64,000 nt of DNA, taken from the NCBI RefSeq assembly GCF_017833035.1, contig NZ_JAFIBM010000001.1, positions 2,935,762 through 2,999,761 on the forward strand, in the 5' to 3' direction. A model generated the notes under the pieces. It had not been told where the DNA came from and searched no databases. It saw only the letters and a list, made by a program, of their open reading frames with translations. Source of the DNA: Frigoribacterium sp. PvP032 (GTDB lineage: Bacteria; Actinomycetota; Actinomycetes; Actinomycetales; Microbacteriaceae). This document shows positions 7,843-15,893 of this stretch, piece by piece (position 1 is the stretch's first letter; the number at the start of each line of letters is the position of its first letter). A program made the translations under genes and the position numbers.

Positions 7843-9039
7843 TCAGGACTGGCGGACGAGCGACGGGATCTTCTCGCGGAAAGGGAAGAAGCCCCTCGAG
7901 GCATGCGGCCAGGCGACGCTGTCCCAGCGTCGCCGCACCGTGACCAGGGCGATCCCCTCGGCCTCGAGCACGGGACGGAGCCGCCCGAGCCGCTCGTGGA
8001 CAGGGCCGATCGGCGCGTAGGGGACGACCACCGCGTCGAGCCCCTCCGACCGCGCCCAGCTCACGACGGAGCCGGGCTCCGCGTCCGCGAGCACCTGGGC
8101 TGACCGTCCGCCCGCGTCCCGGGTCCGCTCCGCGGCGTCCTCGACGGCGGCCGACGTGAAGGCGGCCACGGCGTCCGAGACCCCGGCGGGGGAACGCCCG
8201 CCCGGTTCCGCGTGCACGGCCGCGGCCGCCACGTCGCCGAGGAGCCCTGGACGCTCGGCGAGCAGGCTCGTCGCCTCGAGGTCCTCCTCGTGCAGCAGCA
8301 GCCCCGCGCGGTCGCCGACGACCCCCACGACGTCCTCCGGCTCGAGGGGGGTCCGGGACGGGAACGGCTCCTCGTCGAGCGCGCGGGCCGTCGTGGCCAG
8401 GCCGCTCGGCGAGAACCGACCGTCGGTGAAGCGGGAGATGTTCGAGGCCGTCGCGAGGTACGTCTTGCCCCTGGTCTGCAGACCGGCCACCCACCTCCAC
8501 GACAGGGTGTTCGAGGCGGCGTCGCCGTCGAGCAGGTGCCGGTAGAAGAAGTCGGCGCCGAGCTGCCAGGGAAGGCCGAGCGTGAACACCCAGATGCTCG
8601 CGAACCACATGCGCGTGTGGTTGTGCAGGTACCCGGTGTCGACGAGCTCGCGCACCCAGGCGTCCATCGCGTCGATGCCGGTCCGCCCCGCGACCGCGGC
8701 CTCGTACCCGTCGGGCAGCTCACCCGCGAGCAGGTCGCGGACCTCGACCCGGTACCGCCGCCACACCTCCGGGTTCTGCTCGAGCCAGCCCTTCCAGTAG
8801 GTGCGCCAGAACACCTCCTGCACGAACTTCTCGGCTGCCCTGGGCGTGTGCTCGTCGAGGACGGCGCCGACCACCTCCTGCTCCGTCAGGAGGCGGTGGC
8901 GAAGGTACGGGGACAGCCCGGAGACGTTGCTCCGCGAGGGCCCGAGGTCGAGGTTGCGGTCGCGGGCGTAGGCGCCGCCGGCGCGGGGGACGAAGTCGTC
9001 GAGAGCGTCGAGACCGGCGGCTCTGGTGGGGATGGACAC
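7843..9039 (-). CDS. Photolyase/cryptochrome-family FAD protein with C-terminal alpha/beta domain
   Basis: Flavoprotein related to DNA photolyases, 398 residues, GTG start. Residues ~40-215 carry the FAD-binding helical domain: GLSPYLRH, FVQEVFWRTYWKGWL, TGYLHNHTRMWFAS, and DGDAASN with SWRWVAGLQTRGKTYLA. In ordinary photolyases this domain is C-terminal and follows an antenna alpha/beta domain. Here the protein starts almost directly with it, and an alpha/beta domain follows at ~240-398, with strand LLLHEEDLEA and an end (WPHASRGFFPFREKIP) that resembles the end of the normal N-terminal domain. It may be a circularly permuted photolyase. The job could be DNA repair or light signalling; the nearby ECF sigma pair hints at regulated expression. 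Confidence 0.75.
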   Translation of the reverse strand: MSIPTRAAGLDALDDFVPRAGGAYARDRNLDLGPSRSNVSGLSPYLRHRLLTEQEVVGAVLDEHTPRAAEKFVQEVFWRTYWKGWLEQNPEVWRRYRVEVRDLLAGELPDGYEAAVAGRTGIDAMDAWVRELVDTGYLHNHTRMWFASIWVFTLGLPWQLGADFFYRHLLDGDAASNTLSWRWVAGLQTRGKTYLATASNISRFTDGRFSPSGLATTARALDEEPFPSRTPLEPEDVVGVVGDRAGLLLHEEDLEATSLLAERPGLLGDVAAAAVHAEPGGRSPAGVSDAVAAFTSAAVEDAAERTRDAGGRSAQVLADAEPGSVVSWARSEGLDAVVVPYAPIGPVHERLGRLRPVLEAEGIALVTVRRRWDSVAWPHASRGFFPFREKIPSLVRQS

Positions 9040-9242
9040 CTGCCCATCATGCGACTCGCGGTGTGGCGGAGGCTGACCACGACCGCCTCGCCGCGCCCCG
9101 CCGAGGTCTCGTCAGAACTTTCTCGGATCTCCGGTGAACGCCCGACGGGTCGTCGCCGTAGGCCCTCGTGACAGGCGTCGTCCGACCGGGCGGCGTGACG
9201 CGCCGCCCCGACGGGCCGGCGTCCACGAGAGGCAGAGGAAGC

Positions 9243-9992
9243 ATGACGATGAAGCGTTCCGTCCGACACCTGACCATCGGAGGCGCGGCCGCGGCCGCCG
9301 CCACCCTGATCGTGGCCGCGCCCGCCGCGGCCGAGACCACCGTGCCAGAGCCCAGCTCGTTCACCAGCGCCTACACGGTGATGGCGACGCCCGACCAGGT
9401 CATCAACAACGACGGCGTTGCCGTCGCCGGCGAGCCGGGGGCCACCGGCACCTTCGACTTCCGCATCAACTCGGACACCGAGGTGATCTGCTACGACATC
9501 ACCCTGACCGGCGTCACCGGCGACTACCAGAGCCCGGCGAAGACGGCGACGCACATCCACCAGGCCGCTGCCGGACAGCCCGGCCCGCCGCGCATCGCGT
9601 TCCCGAACCCGACCGACGCGGACGGCGACGGCGTCCGCGAGGCCAGCGGCTGCCTGCAGGGCCCCTTCACCACCGGCGTCACCAACGACGCGGGTGCCGA
9701 CACCGGCACCGGCTTCACGCTCGCGCAGATCGAGGCGGACCCGGCCGGCTTCACCGGCGACTCGCACACGGCGGCCTTCGCTGCGGGCGTCGTCCGCGGC
9801 CAGCTGACCCAGGTGCCGGTCGGCGGCGTCGACACCGGCGCCGGCGGAGCGGCCTCGGCCGTCGCCGCGGGCACGTCCGCGTCGTCCAGCACGGACAGCG
9901 GAGCGCTCGTCGGCGCCGCCGCGGTCGGCGGGCTCGTGCTCGTCGGAGCGACCGGCCTCGTGCTGCGTCGTCGGGCCGCCGCACGGGCATGA
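9243..9992 (+). CDS. Secreted CHRD-domain protein with C-terminal membrane anchor
   Basis: Surface protein of 249 residues. A signal peptide (MTMKRSVRHL... ending AAPAAAE) is followed by a CHRD-type beta domain (residues ~35-200) with TATHIHQAAAGQPGPP and a GQLTQV close. A Ser/Ala linker, a membrane segment and the tail RRRAAARA follow. The tail looks like a sorting anchor, but no LPxTG or LAxTG precedes it. The ATG at 9243 behind AGAGGAAGC is preferred over an upstream start that would give a non-signal N-terminus. The stop overlaps the sortase start (ATGA), so the two are expressed together. Confidence 0.8.
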   Translation: MTMKRSVRHLTIGGAAAAAATLIVAAPAAAETTVPEPSSFTSAYTVMATPDQVINNDGVAVAGEPGATGTFDFRINSDTEVICYDITLTGVTGDYQSPAKTATHIHQAAAGQPGPPRIAFPNPTDADGDGVREASGCLQGPFTTGVTNDAGADTGTGFTLAQIEADPAGFTGDSHTAAFAAGVVRGQLTQVPVGGVDTGAGGAASAVAAGTSASSSTDSGALVGAAAVGGLVLVGATGLVLRRRAAARA

Positions 9993-10741
9993 CCCCTCTG
10001 GTCGGTGCGCGTCGCACGGGCGGCCCCCTGCGGGGAGCCGCCCGTGCGGCGCGCCCTGGCACACCCGGGCGCACGCAGCGGGTGCCGGCGGGCCTCGGGC
10101 TCGGGCTCGGGCTCGGGCTCGCCGCCGTCCTCGCGCTGACGGGGTGCGCGTCGGGGATGGCCGAGCCCTTGCCGTCGAGCTCGCCGCGCGCGGAGGCGAG
10201 CGGTGCGCCGTCCTCCCCCGCGCCTCCTGCGATGCCGTCGCCTGGGTCGCCGTCGCCGTCGCCTGCTTCGCCGGCGCCCGCGCCCGCCTTCGGGATCGGG
10301 GCCGAGCCTGCCCGAGTCTCGGTCCCGGCCATCGAGCTGGACGAGCCCTTGATCGGGCTCGGGATCGCCTCGACCGGCGCCATGGAGGTGCCGGTCGACG
10401 CCGACGAGGTCGGCTGGTTCACGGGAGGCGGACGTCCCGGTGGTCGCGGCCCGACCGTGATCGCTGCCCACGTGGACTCGACCACGGGCCCGGCGGTGTT
10501 CTTCCGTCTGTCGGAGCTCGTTGCCGGCGACGAGGTGACCGTGACGACCGTCGAGGACGCCGCGGTGCGCTACGTCGTGGACGAGGTCGTGGACGTGCCC
10601 AAGGCGGAGTTCCCGACCGCGCGGGTCTTCGGAGCCCAGCCGACCGACCAGCTGCGGCTGATCACCTGCGGCGGGGTCTTCGACCCCGGCTCGGGCCACT
10701 ACGACCAGAACCGCGTCGTCTTCGCGTCGCCCGCCGCCTGA
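9989..10741 (+). CDS. Sortase-domain lipoprotein (class F-like)
   Basis: Transpeptidase-fold protein of 250 residues. The lipobox LTGC follows a leucine-rich signal segment, so it is probably anchored to the membrane as a lipoprotein. A Ser/Pro-rich spacer leads to the sortase beta-barrel: VPAIELDEPLIGLG, catalytic His in IAAHVDS, catalytic Cys in LRLITCGG, and Arg in NRVVFA. It overlaps the upstream CHRD gene (ATGA). It could process surface proteins such as the LAFTG protein at 11439-12926, but class E enzymes are the usual LAxTG sortases, so that pairing is inference. The region after its stop is a tandem array. Confidence 0.82.
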   Translation: MTPLVGARRTGGPLRGAARAARPGTPGRTQRVPAGLGLGLGLGLAAVLALTGCASGMAEPLPSSSPRAEASGAPSSPAPPAMPSPGSPSPSPASPAPAPAFGIGAEPARVSVPAIELDEPLIGLGIASTGAMEVPVDADEVGWFTGGGRPGGRGPTVIAAHVDSTTGPAVFFRLSELVAGDEVTVTTVEDAAVRYVVDEVVDVPKAEFPTARVFGAQPTDQLRLITCGGVFDPGSGHYDQNRVVFASPAA

Positions 10742-10750
10742 CCGCGTCCG

Positions 10751-10860
10751 CGCTGCCGCGTGCGCGCTGCGCTGCGTCCGCTGCGCCGCGTGTCCGCTAC
10801 GCCGCGTGTCCGCGACGCCGCGTGCGCGCTACGCGGCGTGTCCGCTGCCCCACGTACGCG
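10751..10860. repeat. Degenerate 16-bp tandem array after the sortase stop
   Basis: Units such as CTGCGCCGCGTGTCCG and CTACGCCGCGTGTCCG repeat with 16-bp phase, five times between 10781 and 10860, with a less regular lead-in from 10751. The array starts ten bases past the stop codon. It belongs to the non-coding stretch 10742-11438, which holds this array, two 70-bp dyads and one TCCTGA element. No gene is seen there. Confidence 0.65.
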
Positions 10861-10936
10861 CTGCGCCGGCACGCCTGCCTGTCCGTCGGCACGCCCGCAC
10901 GCGTTGCGCCGAACGAGCTCTCGCAGCGAACTCCGT

Positions 10937-11006
10937 CGAGGGCGGGTGATCCGGGTCGAGGGCGGGTCGGCGCGGACCCGCCCTCGACCCGGATGACCCG
11001 CCCTCG
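10937..11006. repeat. 70-bp GAGGGCGGGT dyad element, copy a
   Basis: A near-perfect inverted repeat with ~32-bp arms that differ at one position. Each arm has two CGAGGGCGGGT boxes, and the arms are separated by GGCGC. Order: box, spacer, box, loop, reversed box, spacer, reversed box. It has the same length and box layout as the elements at 11275, 27494 and 28097. REP-like; it could form a long hairpin in RNA or single-stranded DNA. Confidence 0.85.
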
Positions 11007-11093
11007 GCCCGAGGACACGGGAAAGTCGCGCGCCGAGATGGTCCGACTCGCCGACTCACGCGAGGAGGCCTGCCCGACCGAGACACGCCTGCC

Positions 11094-11198
11094 GCAATTC
11101 AGGATGCCGCGGTCACGGGCTCCTGAATCGTGCACAGGTCAGGACTCCGACTCCTGAGCCCGCGGAAATCAGGACTCGCGTTCCTGATGAGGAGAGCC
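11094..11198. repeat. Compound TCCTGA/TCAGGA repeat element, copy 2
   Basis: A ~105-bp relative of the element at 6156-6261 with the same order of TTCAGGA, TCCTGAAT, TCAGGA and TCCTGA half-sites and the same GAGGAGAGCC end. It sits between the two 70-bp dyads downstream of the sortase gene. Confidence 0.7.
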
Positions 11199-11274
11199 GA
11201 GAGCCGAGAACGTGCGTCGCACCCGCACCCGCACCCGCACGGACGCGCAGACCGGCACCGGCGGCAGTTCCCGT

Positions 11275-11344
11275 CGAGGGCGGGCCAGCGCGGTCGAGGG
11301 CGGGTAAGCGCTGACCCGCCCTCGACAGCGCTGACCCGCCCTCG
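11275..11344. repeat. 70-bp GAGGGCGGGT dyad element, copy b
   Basis: Same four-box layout as copy a, with a spacer related to AGCGCTG repeated on both sides. It is 94 bp downstream of the stop codon of the minus-strand LAFTG protein and could act as its terminator. Confidence 0.82.
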
Positions 11345-11438
11345 GCAGAGGACACGTGTCGTCGGCGACGACGGAGGGCCGGACCGCTCACGCGACCCGG
11401 CCCTCCGGTGCCTCCAGGGGAGGCGCCTCCGTCGAGGC

Positions 11439-12926
11439 TCAGCGGCGACGCGTCCTGCGGTGCGCCGTGACGACGAGCGCCGTGCCGACCGCGGCGAACA
11501 GCAGCGCGATCAGCGCCGGGGCGAGGGACTCGCCACCCGTGAACGCGAGCGACGAGTCGGACGAGCTCGGCGACGCGGGCTGACGCGTCGGCGACGTCGC
11601 GCTCGGCGTCACGGGCGTGACGGCGGTCGCGGCGGGCGTGATCGCTGCAGGCGTGGTCGTGACTGGCGGCACGACCGCCGGAGGCGTCGTCACGGGAGGC
11701 GTCGTCACCGGGGGCGTGGTCACGGGCGGCGTCGTCACCGGGGGCGTCACGACCGGCGGCACGTCGGTGCCGTCGGCCTGGCCTCCGGCGCTGGCCTGGC
11801 GGGTGACCGTCTGCGCCGGGAACGACTCGGGCGTGGCGCCCTCGGTGCGGCTCAGCACGGTGACGGCGCCGTTCGAGAAGCTCTGGGCCGAGCCCGTCCC
11901 GGTGGCGGCCGCGAGGTCGACGGGTGCGACGAGGCGGTAGAAGTGACCCTCGGGCGCGGCCGGCCAGGTGACGGTGACCTGGCTCTGGCTGCAGGCCACG
12001 GAGGAGGAAGGAACGGCGAGGGCCTCCGTCGTGCCCGGCACGTTCAGGCCGGCGGCGTCGGACTGGCGGTCCTCGAACCTCAGCGAGCTGCAGGCGAAGG
12101 TCCAGGTCTGACCGGCCGGACGGGTGTCCGTCGTCGTGGCGGCGACGAACGGCCCGACGGGGGTGTCGACGCGGTACTCGAGGGCGCCCAGCGGGTTCGT
12201 GCGGCCCTGGTCGGACCGGGTGAAGACGCCGCGCTTCGACGCGGCGAGGTGGGTGCCGACCTGCGCCTGCGGAGTCACCTCGGTGGTGAAGGTCGCACCG
12301 CCCTCGACGACGGAGGTGAAGGGCGAGGCGCTGCCGGCCGGGGTCCTCTCGGCGTCGAAGCCCGACTCGATGAAGGCCGATCCCCTGACGCCCGTGTGCG
12401 TCTCGACGAAGTCGGTGAAGGTCACCACGAGTCGGACGTTCGCGGGGGCGCCGTTCGCGGCCGTGGTCTTCACGAGCACGGCGTTCGCGACGATCTCGCC
12501 GGTCGCGAGGTCGAGCACGGGGAACGTGTCGGGCAGGTCCTTCAGCCGGGGGCTGAGCTGGACCGTGAAGCTGTCGCCGGCGACGGCGTCGGCCGGCACC
12601 GTGAAGTCGAGCGTCGTCGTGACCGAGGCGTCCTGTCGCGGCGTGGTCGGGCTGACCACGATGTCGGTGACGGCACCGGGCAGGTTCGCACCGGGGGTCG
12701 GCGCGGCAGCGGCGGCTGCGGTCGCCGCGACGGGCTGGGCGGCGGAGGCCGGAGCTGCGGCGCCCAGGGCGAGGCCCCCGGTCGCGAGCGTCAGGGCGAT
12801 CGCCGCGGCCAGGCCCGCACGGCGGTGAGGCCGGTGCAGGGACGAGGAGGCGACGGGCGCCTCCCGCAGGAGGGTCGAGGTCGGGAGGAGGCGCGGATCG
12901 GCGACGATCCCACGGGTTCTGGGCAT
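11439..12926 (-). CDS. LAxTG-anchored surface protein with adhesin-like N-terminal domain
   Basis: Cell-wall-anchored protein of 495 residues. A long Arg-rich N-terminus and hydrophobic core end at APASAAQP (signal peptide). Beta-rich, adhesin-like sequence occupies ~75-370 and resembles bacterial Ig-like adhesin domains (VVSPTTPRQDASVTTTLDFTVPADAVAGDSF). A Pro/Thr stalk of VTTPP repeats follows. The sorting signal is LAFTGGE, then a membrane helix and the tail RRTRRR. LAxTG is the signal known for class E sortases. A sortase-domain gene lies nearby on the opposite strand. The binding partner is unknown. The ATG at 12924-12926 lacks a strong ribosome site. Confidence 0.82.
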   Translation of the reverse strand: MPRTRGIVADPRLLPTSTLLREAPVASSSLHRPHRRAGLAAAIALTLATGGLALGAAAPASAAQPVAATAAAAAAPTPGANLPGAVTDIVVSPTTPRQDASVTTTLDFTVPADAVAGDSFTVQLSPRLKDLPDTFPVLDLATGEIVANAVLVKTTAANGAPANVRLVVTFTDFVETHTGVRGSAFIESGFDAERTPAGSASPFTSVVEGGATFTTEVTPQAQVGTHLAASKRGVFTRSDQGRTNPLGALEYRVDTPVGPFVAATTTDTRPAGQTWTFACSSLRFEDRQSDAAGLNVPGTTEALAVPSSSVACSQSQVTVTWPAAPEGHFYRLVAPVDLAAATGTGSAQSFSNGAVTVLSRTEGATPESFPAQTVTRQASAGGQADGTDVPPVVTPPVTTPPVTTPPVTTPPVTTPPAVVPPVTTTPAAITPAATAVTPVTPSATSPTRQPASPSSSDSSLAFTGGESLAPALIALLFAAVGTALVVTAHRRTRRR

Positions 12927-13175
12927 TCGGGTGCTCTCTGTCGGGGCCCGCTCGGGTGGGGCGACGGCGCGACGAGCCCGCGGACACGCCGGTGGGTGGC
13001 CGGCGGGGCGTTCGGGTGGAGCTCGCCGCGGCTGACGCCGCGGGACTCTGGAATCTAACCCCCCGGACGGGGGTGTCGGCCCGTTCGTCCTCCGATGGTC
13101 ACCCGTATCGGCGGTGAATCCACCCGCGACGGGTGAGCACCGACCCCCAGGACGAGGGCTCGGGGAACGGCCCCG

Positions 13176-13748
13176 TCAGCGGTAGTGCTGCTCGCCGCGC
13201 GCTGCCTTCTCCACCACGTCGCGGACGCGCGCCGCCCGTATCGCCGGCGTCTTGATCGACGCGAGCCGGAAGAAGACCCGGAACCGCTCCGTCTTCGTCA
13301 GCCCGGCGAAGAACGCGGCCGCTGCGGGATCGGCGTCGAGCGCGGCCCGCAGGTCGTCGGGAGCGACCGCGTCACGTTGCCGGTACGCGGCGTCCCACCG
13401 GCCGTCGGCCTTCGCGCGCTCGACCTCGGCGAGCCCCGCCGGCCGCATCCGCCCCTCCTCGACCAGACGGGCGACGTGCTCGCGGTTGATCTGCGACCAC
13501 GGGCTGTTGCGGCGCCTCGGCTGGAACGCGGTGAGCATGTAGTCGTCGTCGAGCCGCGCGCCCTGCCCGTCGATCCAGCCGTGGCAGAGGGCGACGTCGA
13601 GCGCCTCGGACCAGGTCATGCCGGGCGCGCTGCTCGTCTTCTTGCGGAGCTTCAGCCGCACGCCCACGACGTCGTCGGTCGAGGCCAGCCAGTCCCACCA
13701 CTGCTCGACCGTGAGCTCGAGCACGGGCTTGTCGGCGACGCTGACCAT
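13176..13748 (-). CDS. YdeI/OmpD-associated family protein
   Basis: 190-residue cytoplasmic protein recognised from the conserved order WWDWLAS...VGVRLKLRKKTSS...TWSEALDVALCHGWIDGQ...NSPWSQINREHVARLVEEGRM and the C-terminal FFAGLTKTERFRVFFRL segment. The family is widespread in actinobacteria and annotated as YdeI/OmpD-associated; its biochemical role is not established. The ATG at 13746-13748 begins MVSVADKPVLELT, matching the family start. It stands alone between the LAFTG protein and the glutaminase gene. Confidence 0.82.
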   Translation of the reverse strand: MVSVADKPVLELTVEQWWDWLASTDDVVGVRLKLRKKTSSAPGMTWSEALDVALCHGWIDGQGARLDDDYMLTAFQPRRRNSPWSQINREHVARLVEEGRMRPAGLAEVERAKADGRWDAAYRQRDAVAPDDLRAALDADPAAAAFFAGLTKTERFRVFFRLASIKTPAIRAARVRDVVEKAARGEQHYR

Positions 13749-13792
13749 GGGGCGAGGGTAGCGGGAGCCGCCGACAGCGGCGGGCCTCGCGG

Positions 13793-13838
13793 CGGGTCAG
13801 CGGGTCAGCGGTCAGCGGGTCAGCGGGTCACGGGTCAG
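13793..13838. repeat. CGGGTCAG tandem repeat overlapping the glutaminase stop
   Basis: Six units of CGGGTCAG or shortened forms run from 13793 to 13838. The stop codon of the minus-strand glutaminase gene (13835-13837) is part of the first unit, so each further unit carries another TGA in some frame. Confidence 0.75.
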
Positions 13839-14830
13839 CGGCGCGCGCTGTCGAACGCGTGCAGCCCGAGCTCGCTGCTGAGCCGCTCCATCAGCACCGC
13901 TCCGCGGACGCTGGTGCCGAGCTCGTCGAGCGGCGGGCTGTACGACGCGGCGCCGAGCCGTCCCGGCGACGAGAGGACGAGCGCGCCCGAGACGCTCGAC
14001 TTGGCGGGCACACCGACCTGGCGCATCCACCGGCCGGAGCCGTCGTAGACCCCGCAGGTCGCCATCACCGACACCACGTCGCGGGCGATCGCCGCCGAGA
14101 CGACCTGCTCGCCGGTCACCGGGTTGCGCCCGCCGAGGGCGAGGGTCGCCCCCATGACGGCGAGCGCCTCGGCGTCGACGAGCACCGCGCAGGCACGGGC
14201 GTAGGCCGAGACGGCGTCGTCGGCCCCGACGTGCAGGGTGCCCTCCGAGCGCATCAGGTGCGCGAGGGCGTGGTTCCGGTCGCCGAGCAGCATCTCGCAG
14301 CCGGCCACGTCGTCGTCGACCTCGAGCTCCCGCCCCGCGAACGCGCCGAGGCCCCGGAGGGTCCGCTCGGCACGCCCGTCCGCGTCGCCGCCGTCGACGA
14401 GCGCGGCAGTGAGCAGGGCTCCGGCGTTGACCATGGGGTTCGGCGGACGCCCCGTGCCGCCCTCGAGCTTGATCGCGTCGAAGGCCTCGCCCGTCGGCTC
14501 GATGCCGACCGCGTCGATCGCCGCACCGTCGGTGTCGGCGAGCGCGAGGGCGAAGAGGAACGGCTTGACCGCCGACTGGATCGAGAACGCCTGTCGCGCG
14601 TCGCCCGCCGCCGTCACGGAGCCGTCGGGCCGCGCCAGCGCGATGCCCAGCCAGCCCGGGTCGGCCTCGGCGAGCTGCGGCACGCTGTCGTCCACCTCGC
14701 CGCCGCCCACGTCGCGGACGCCGTCCAGCAGCGCGGCCAGCCGCTCGTGCAGGTCGTCGTCGCGTGCTCCGCCGGCTCGTCGCGGGGAGGTGGCCGAGGA
14801 GGCGCGGGTCGAGGAGTCGGGATCGGTCAC
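13835..14830 (-). CDS. glsA: Glutaminase A
   Basis: Serine-dependent beta-lactamase-fold glutaminase that hydrolyses L-glutamine to glutamate and ammonia. Length 331, close to the usual ~310 with an N-terminal extension of ~25 residues. The catalytic Ser-Lys is in FSIQSAVKPF. Further family motifs: PPNPMVNAGAL, YARACAVLVDAEALAVMGATLALGGRNPVTG, and VMATCGVYDGSGRWMRQVGVPAKSSVSG. The GTG at 14828-14830 is used; an overlapping ATG just upstream is out of frame and closes at once. No amino-acid transporter is adjacent. Confidence 0.92.
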   Translation of the reverse strand: MTDPDSSTRASSATSPRRAGGARDDDLHERLAALLDGVRDVGGGEVDDSVPQLAEADPGWLGIALARPDGSVTAAGDARQAFSIQSAVKPFLFALALADTDGAAIDAVGIEPTGEAFDAIKLEGGTGRPPNPMVNAGALLTAALVDGGDADGRAERTLRGLGAFAGRELEVDDDVAGCEMLLGDRNHALAHLMRSEGTLHVGADDAVSAYARACAVLVDAEALAVMGATLALGGRNPVTGEQVVSAAIARDVVSVMATCGVYDGSGRWMRQVGVPAKSSVSGALVLSSPGRLGAASYSPPLDELGTSVRGAVLMERLSSELGLHAFDSARR

Positions 14831-14937
14831 TCGCCCATCCTCCCGCGCCTCCTGCCTGCCGTCCCAGGCAGGCTCGTCGCACGATCCTTCCCCTCCCCTC
14901 TCCCCTCCCCCTCGCGCTCGCGCTCCCCTCTCCTCTC

Positions 14938-15019
14938 AAATTTGCGCGTGATCCGTCGGTCGACGGCGGGCGCGACCGCTGAACTGCGCCGAAGAACCGC
15001 GGATCACTCTCGCTTTCGG
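14938..15019. repeat. GATCACTCTC inverted-repeat element, copy 1
   Basis: An ~82-bp element with end arms AAATTTGCGCGTGATCCG and CGGATCACTCTCGCTTTCGG in inverted orientation. It is related to elements at 15718, 52099 and 52237. It lies in the 265-bp gap between the divergent glutaminase and GNAT genes; the rest of that gap is a pyrimidine-rich stretch (14885-14937). Confidence 0.6.
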
Positions 15020-15095
15020 CTGCCGAGCTGAGCTGAGGTGCTGGGCCGCGGCGGCTCACCCGGCGCGACTGAGCCGCGTCGGCCAGACTGGGCTG

Positions 15096-15626
15096 GTGAG
15101 CACCCCGCACGACTCCGTCGAGATCCGCGCCCTGCCCTACGACCACGCCGACGTGCAGCGGCTCGTCGAGGGGCTCCAGCAGCTCTACGTCGAGCTGTAC
15201 GGCGGACGCGACGACAGCCCGATCGACCGGTCCGAGTTCGAGCTGCCGCGCGGCACGTTCGCCGTCGCCTACGACACGGCGGGCGACGCGGCGGGCGACA
15301 CTGCCGAGGGCCCGGCCGGCGACGCACCGGCACCGGTCGCGATGGGCGCGTGGCGCCTCCTGCCCGACGGCCGCGCCGAGCTCAAGCGCATGTTCGTCCG
15401 ACCCGACCAGCGCGGACGCGGGCTCTCCCGGCTCGTGCTGAGCTGGCTCGAGCAGTCCGCCCGCGAGGCCGGCGTCGTCGACATGGTGATCGAGACGAAC
15501 ACGGTGCACGCCGAGGCGATCCGCCTCTACGAGTCGGTCGGCTACGCGCCGATCCCCGCCTACGGGCACTATGCGGACGAGCCGGAGACCGTGTCGCTCG
15601 GGCGGTCGCTCGCCGAGCGCGACTGA
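15096..15626 (+). CDS. GNAT family N-acetyltransferase
   Basis: 176-residue acetyl-CoA-dependent N-acyltransferase. The acetyl-CoA loop is RMFVRPDQRGRGLSRLVLSWLEQSAREAG, followed by MVIETNTVHAEAIRLYESVGYAPIPAYGHY, a standard GNAT C-terminal half. Residues ~60-78 hold an inserted Gly/Ala/Asp repeat (AGDAAGDTAEG) made of a short tandem DNA repeat. The GTG at 15096-15098 has no ribosome site upstream, so the mRNA may be leaderless. The substrate is unknown. It is flanked on both sides by GATCACTCTC repeats. Confidence 0.82.
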   Translation: MSTPHDSVEIRALPYDHADVQRLVEGLQQLYVELYGGRDDSPIDRSEFELPRGTFAVAYDTAGDAAGDTAEGPAGDAPAPVAMGAWRLLPDGRAELKRMFVRPDQRGRGLSRLVLSWLEQSAREAGVVDMVIETNTVHAEAIRLYESVGYAPIPAYGHYADEPETVSLGRSLAERD

Positions 15627-15717
15627 GCCGGACACGGCCGACCCAGCCCGCGCCTCCTCGGCTCGCCGGCCCTCGGCCCCGGGGCTCCAGGGCTCCGGGT
15701 CCGGGTTCCGTAAAGCG

Positions 15718-15793
15718 AGAGACATCCGACCGTGAGGACGCCCCGGAGGCGGGCGCCGGGCCCGCCTCGGAGCGGATCACTCTCAAATTACGG
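15718..15793. repeat. GATCACTCTC inverted-repeat element, copy 2
   Basis: A 76-bp element with left end CCGTAAAGCGAGAGACATCCG and right end CGGATCACTCTCAAATTACGG in inverted orientation, and a GGCGGGCGCCGGGCCCGCC core palindrome. The right end runs directly into a 20-base G tract. Confidence 0.68.
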
Positions 15794-15811
15794 GGGGGGG
15801 GGGGGGGGGGG
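15792..15811. repeat. Homopolymer tract of 20 G
   Basis: Twenty consecutive G on the plus strand directly at the edge of an inverted-repeat element, about 80 bp downstream of the ThuA stop codon. Such a tract is prone to slippage, and its exact length may be a sequencing artefact. Confidence 0.85.
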
Positions 15812-15893
15812 CACGCCGCGCTGCGGGACTGCAGGGCTGCGGGCGGGGCGCTCCGGAACCGCAGGCGGCGACCTGCGCCCCCCTCGACGCGGC

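Noticed and set aside
10937..11344. Possible CRISPR array from repeated GAGGGCGGGT boxes
   Set aside because: Boxes occur in inverted pairs within fixed 70-bp dyads, spacers are self-complementary, and no cas genes are present.
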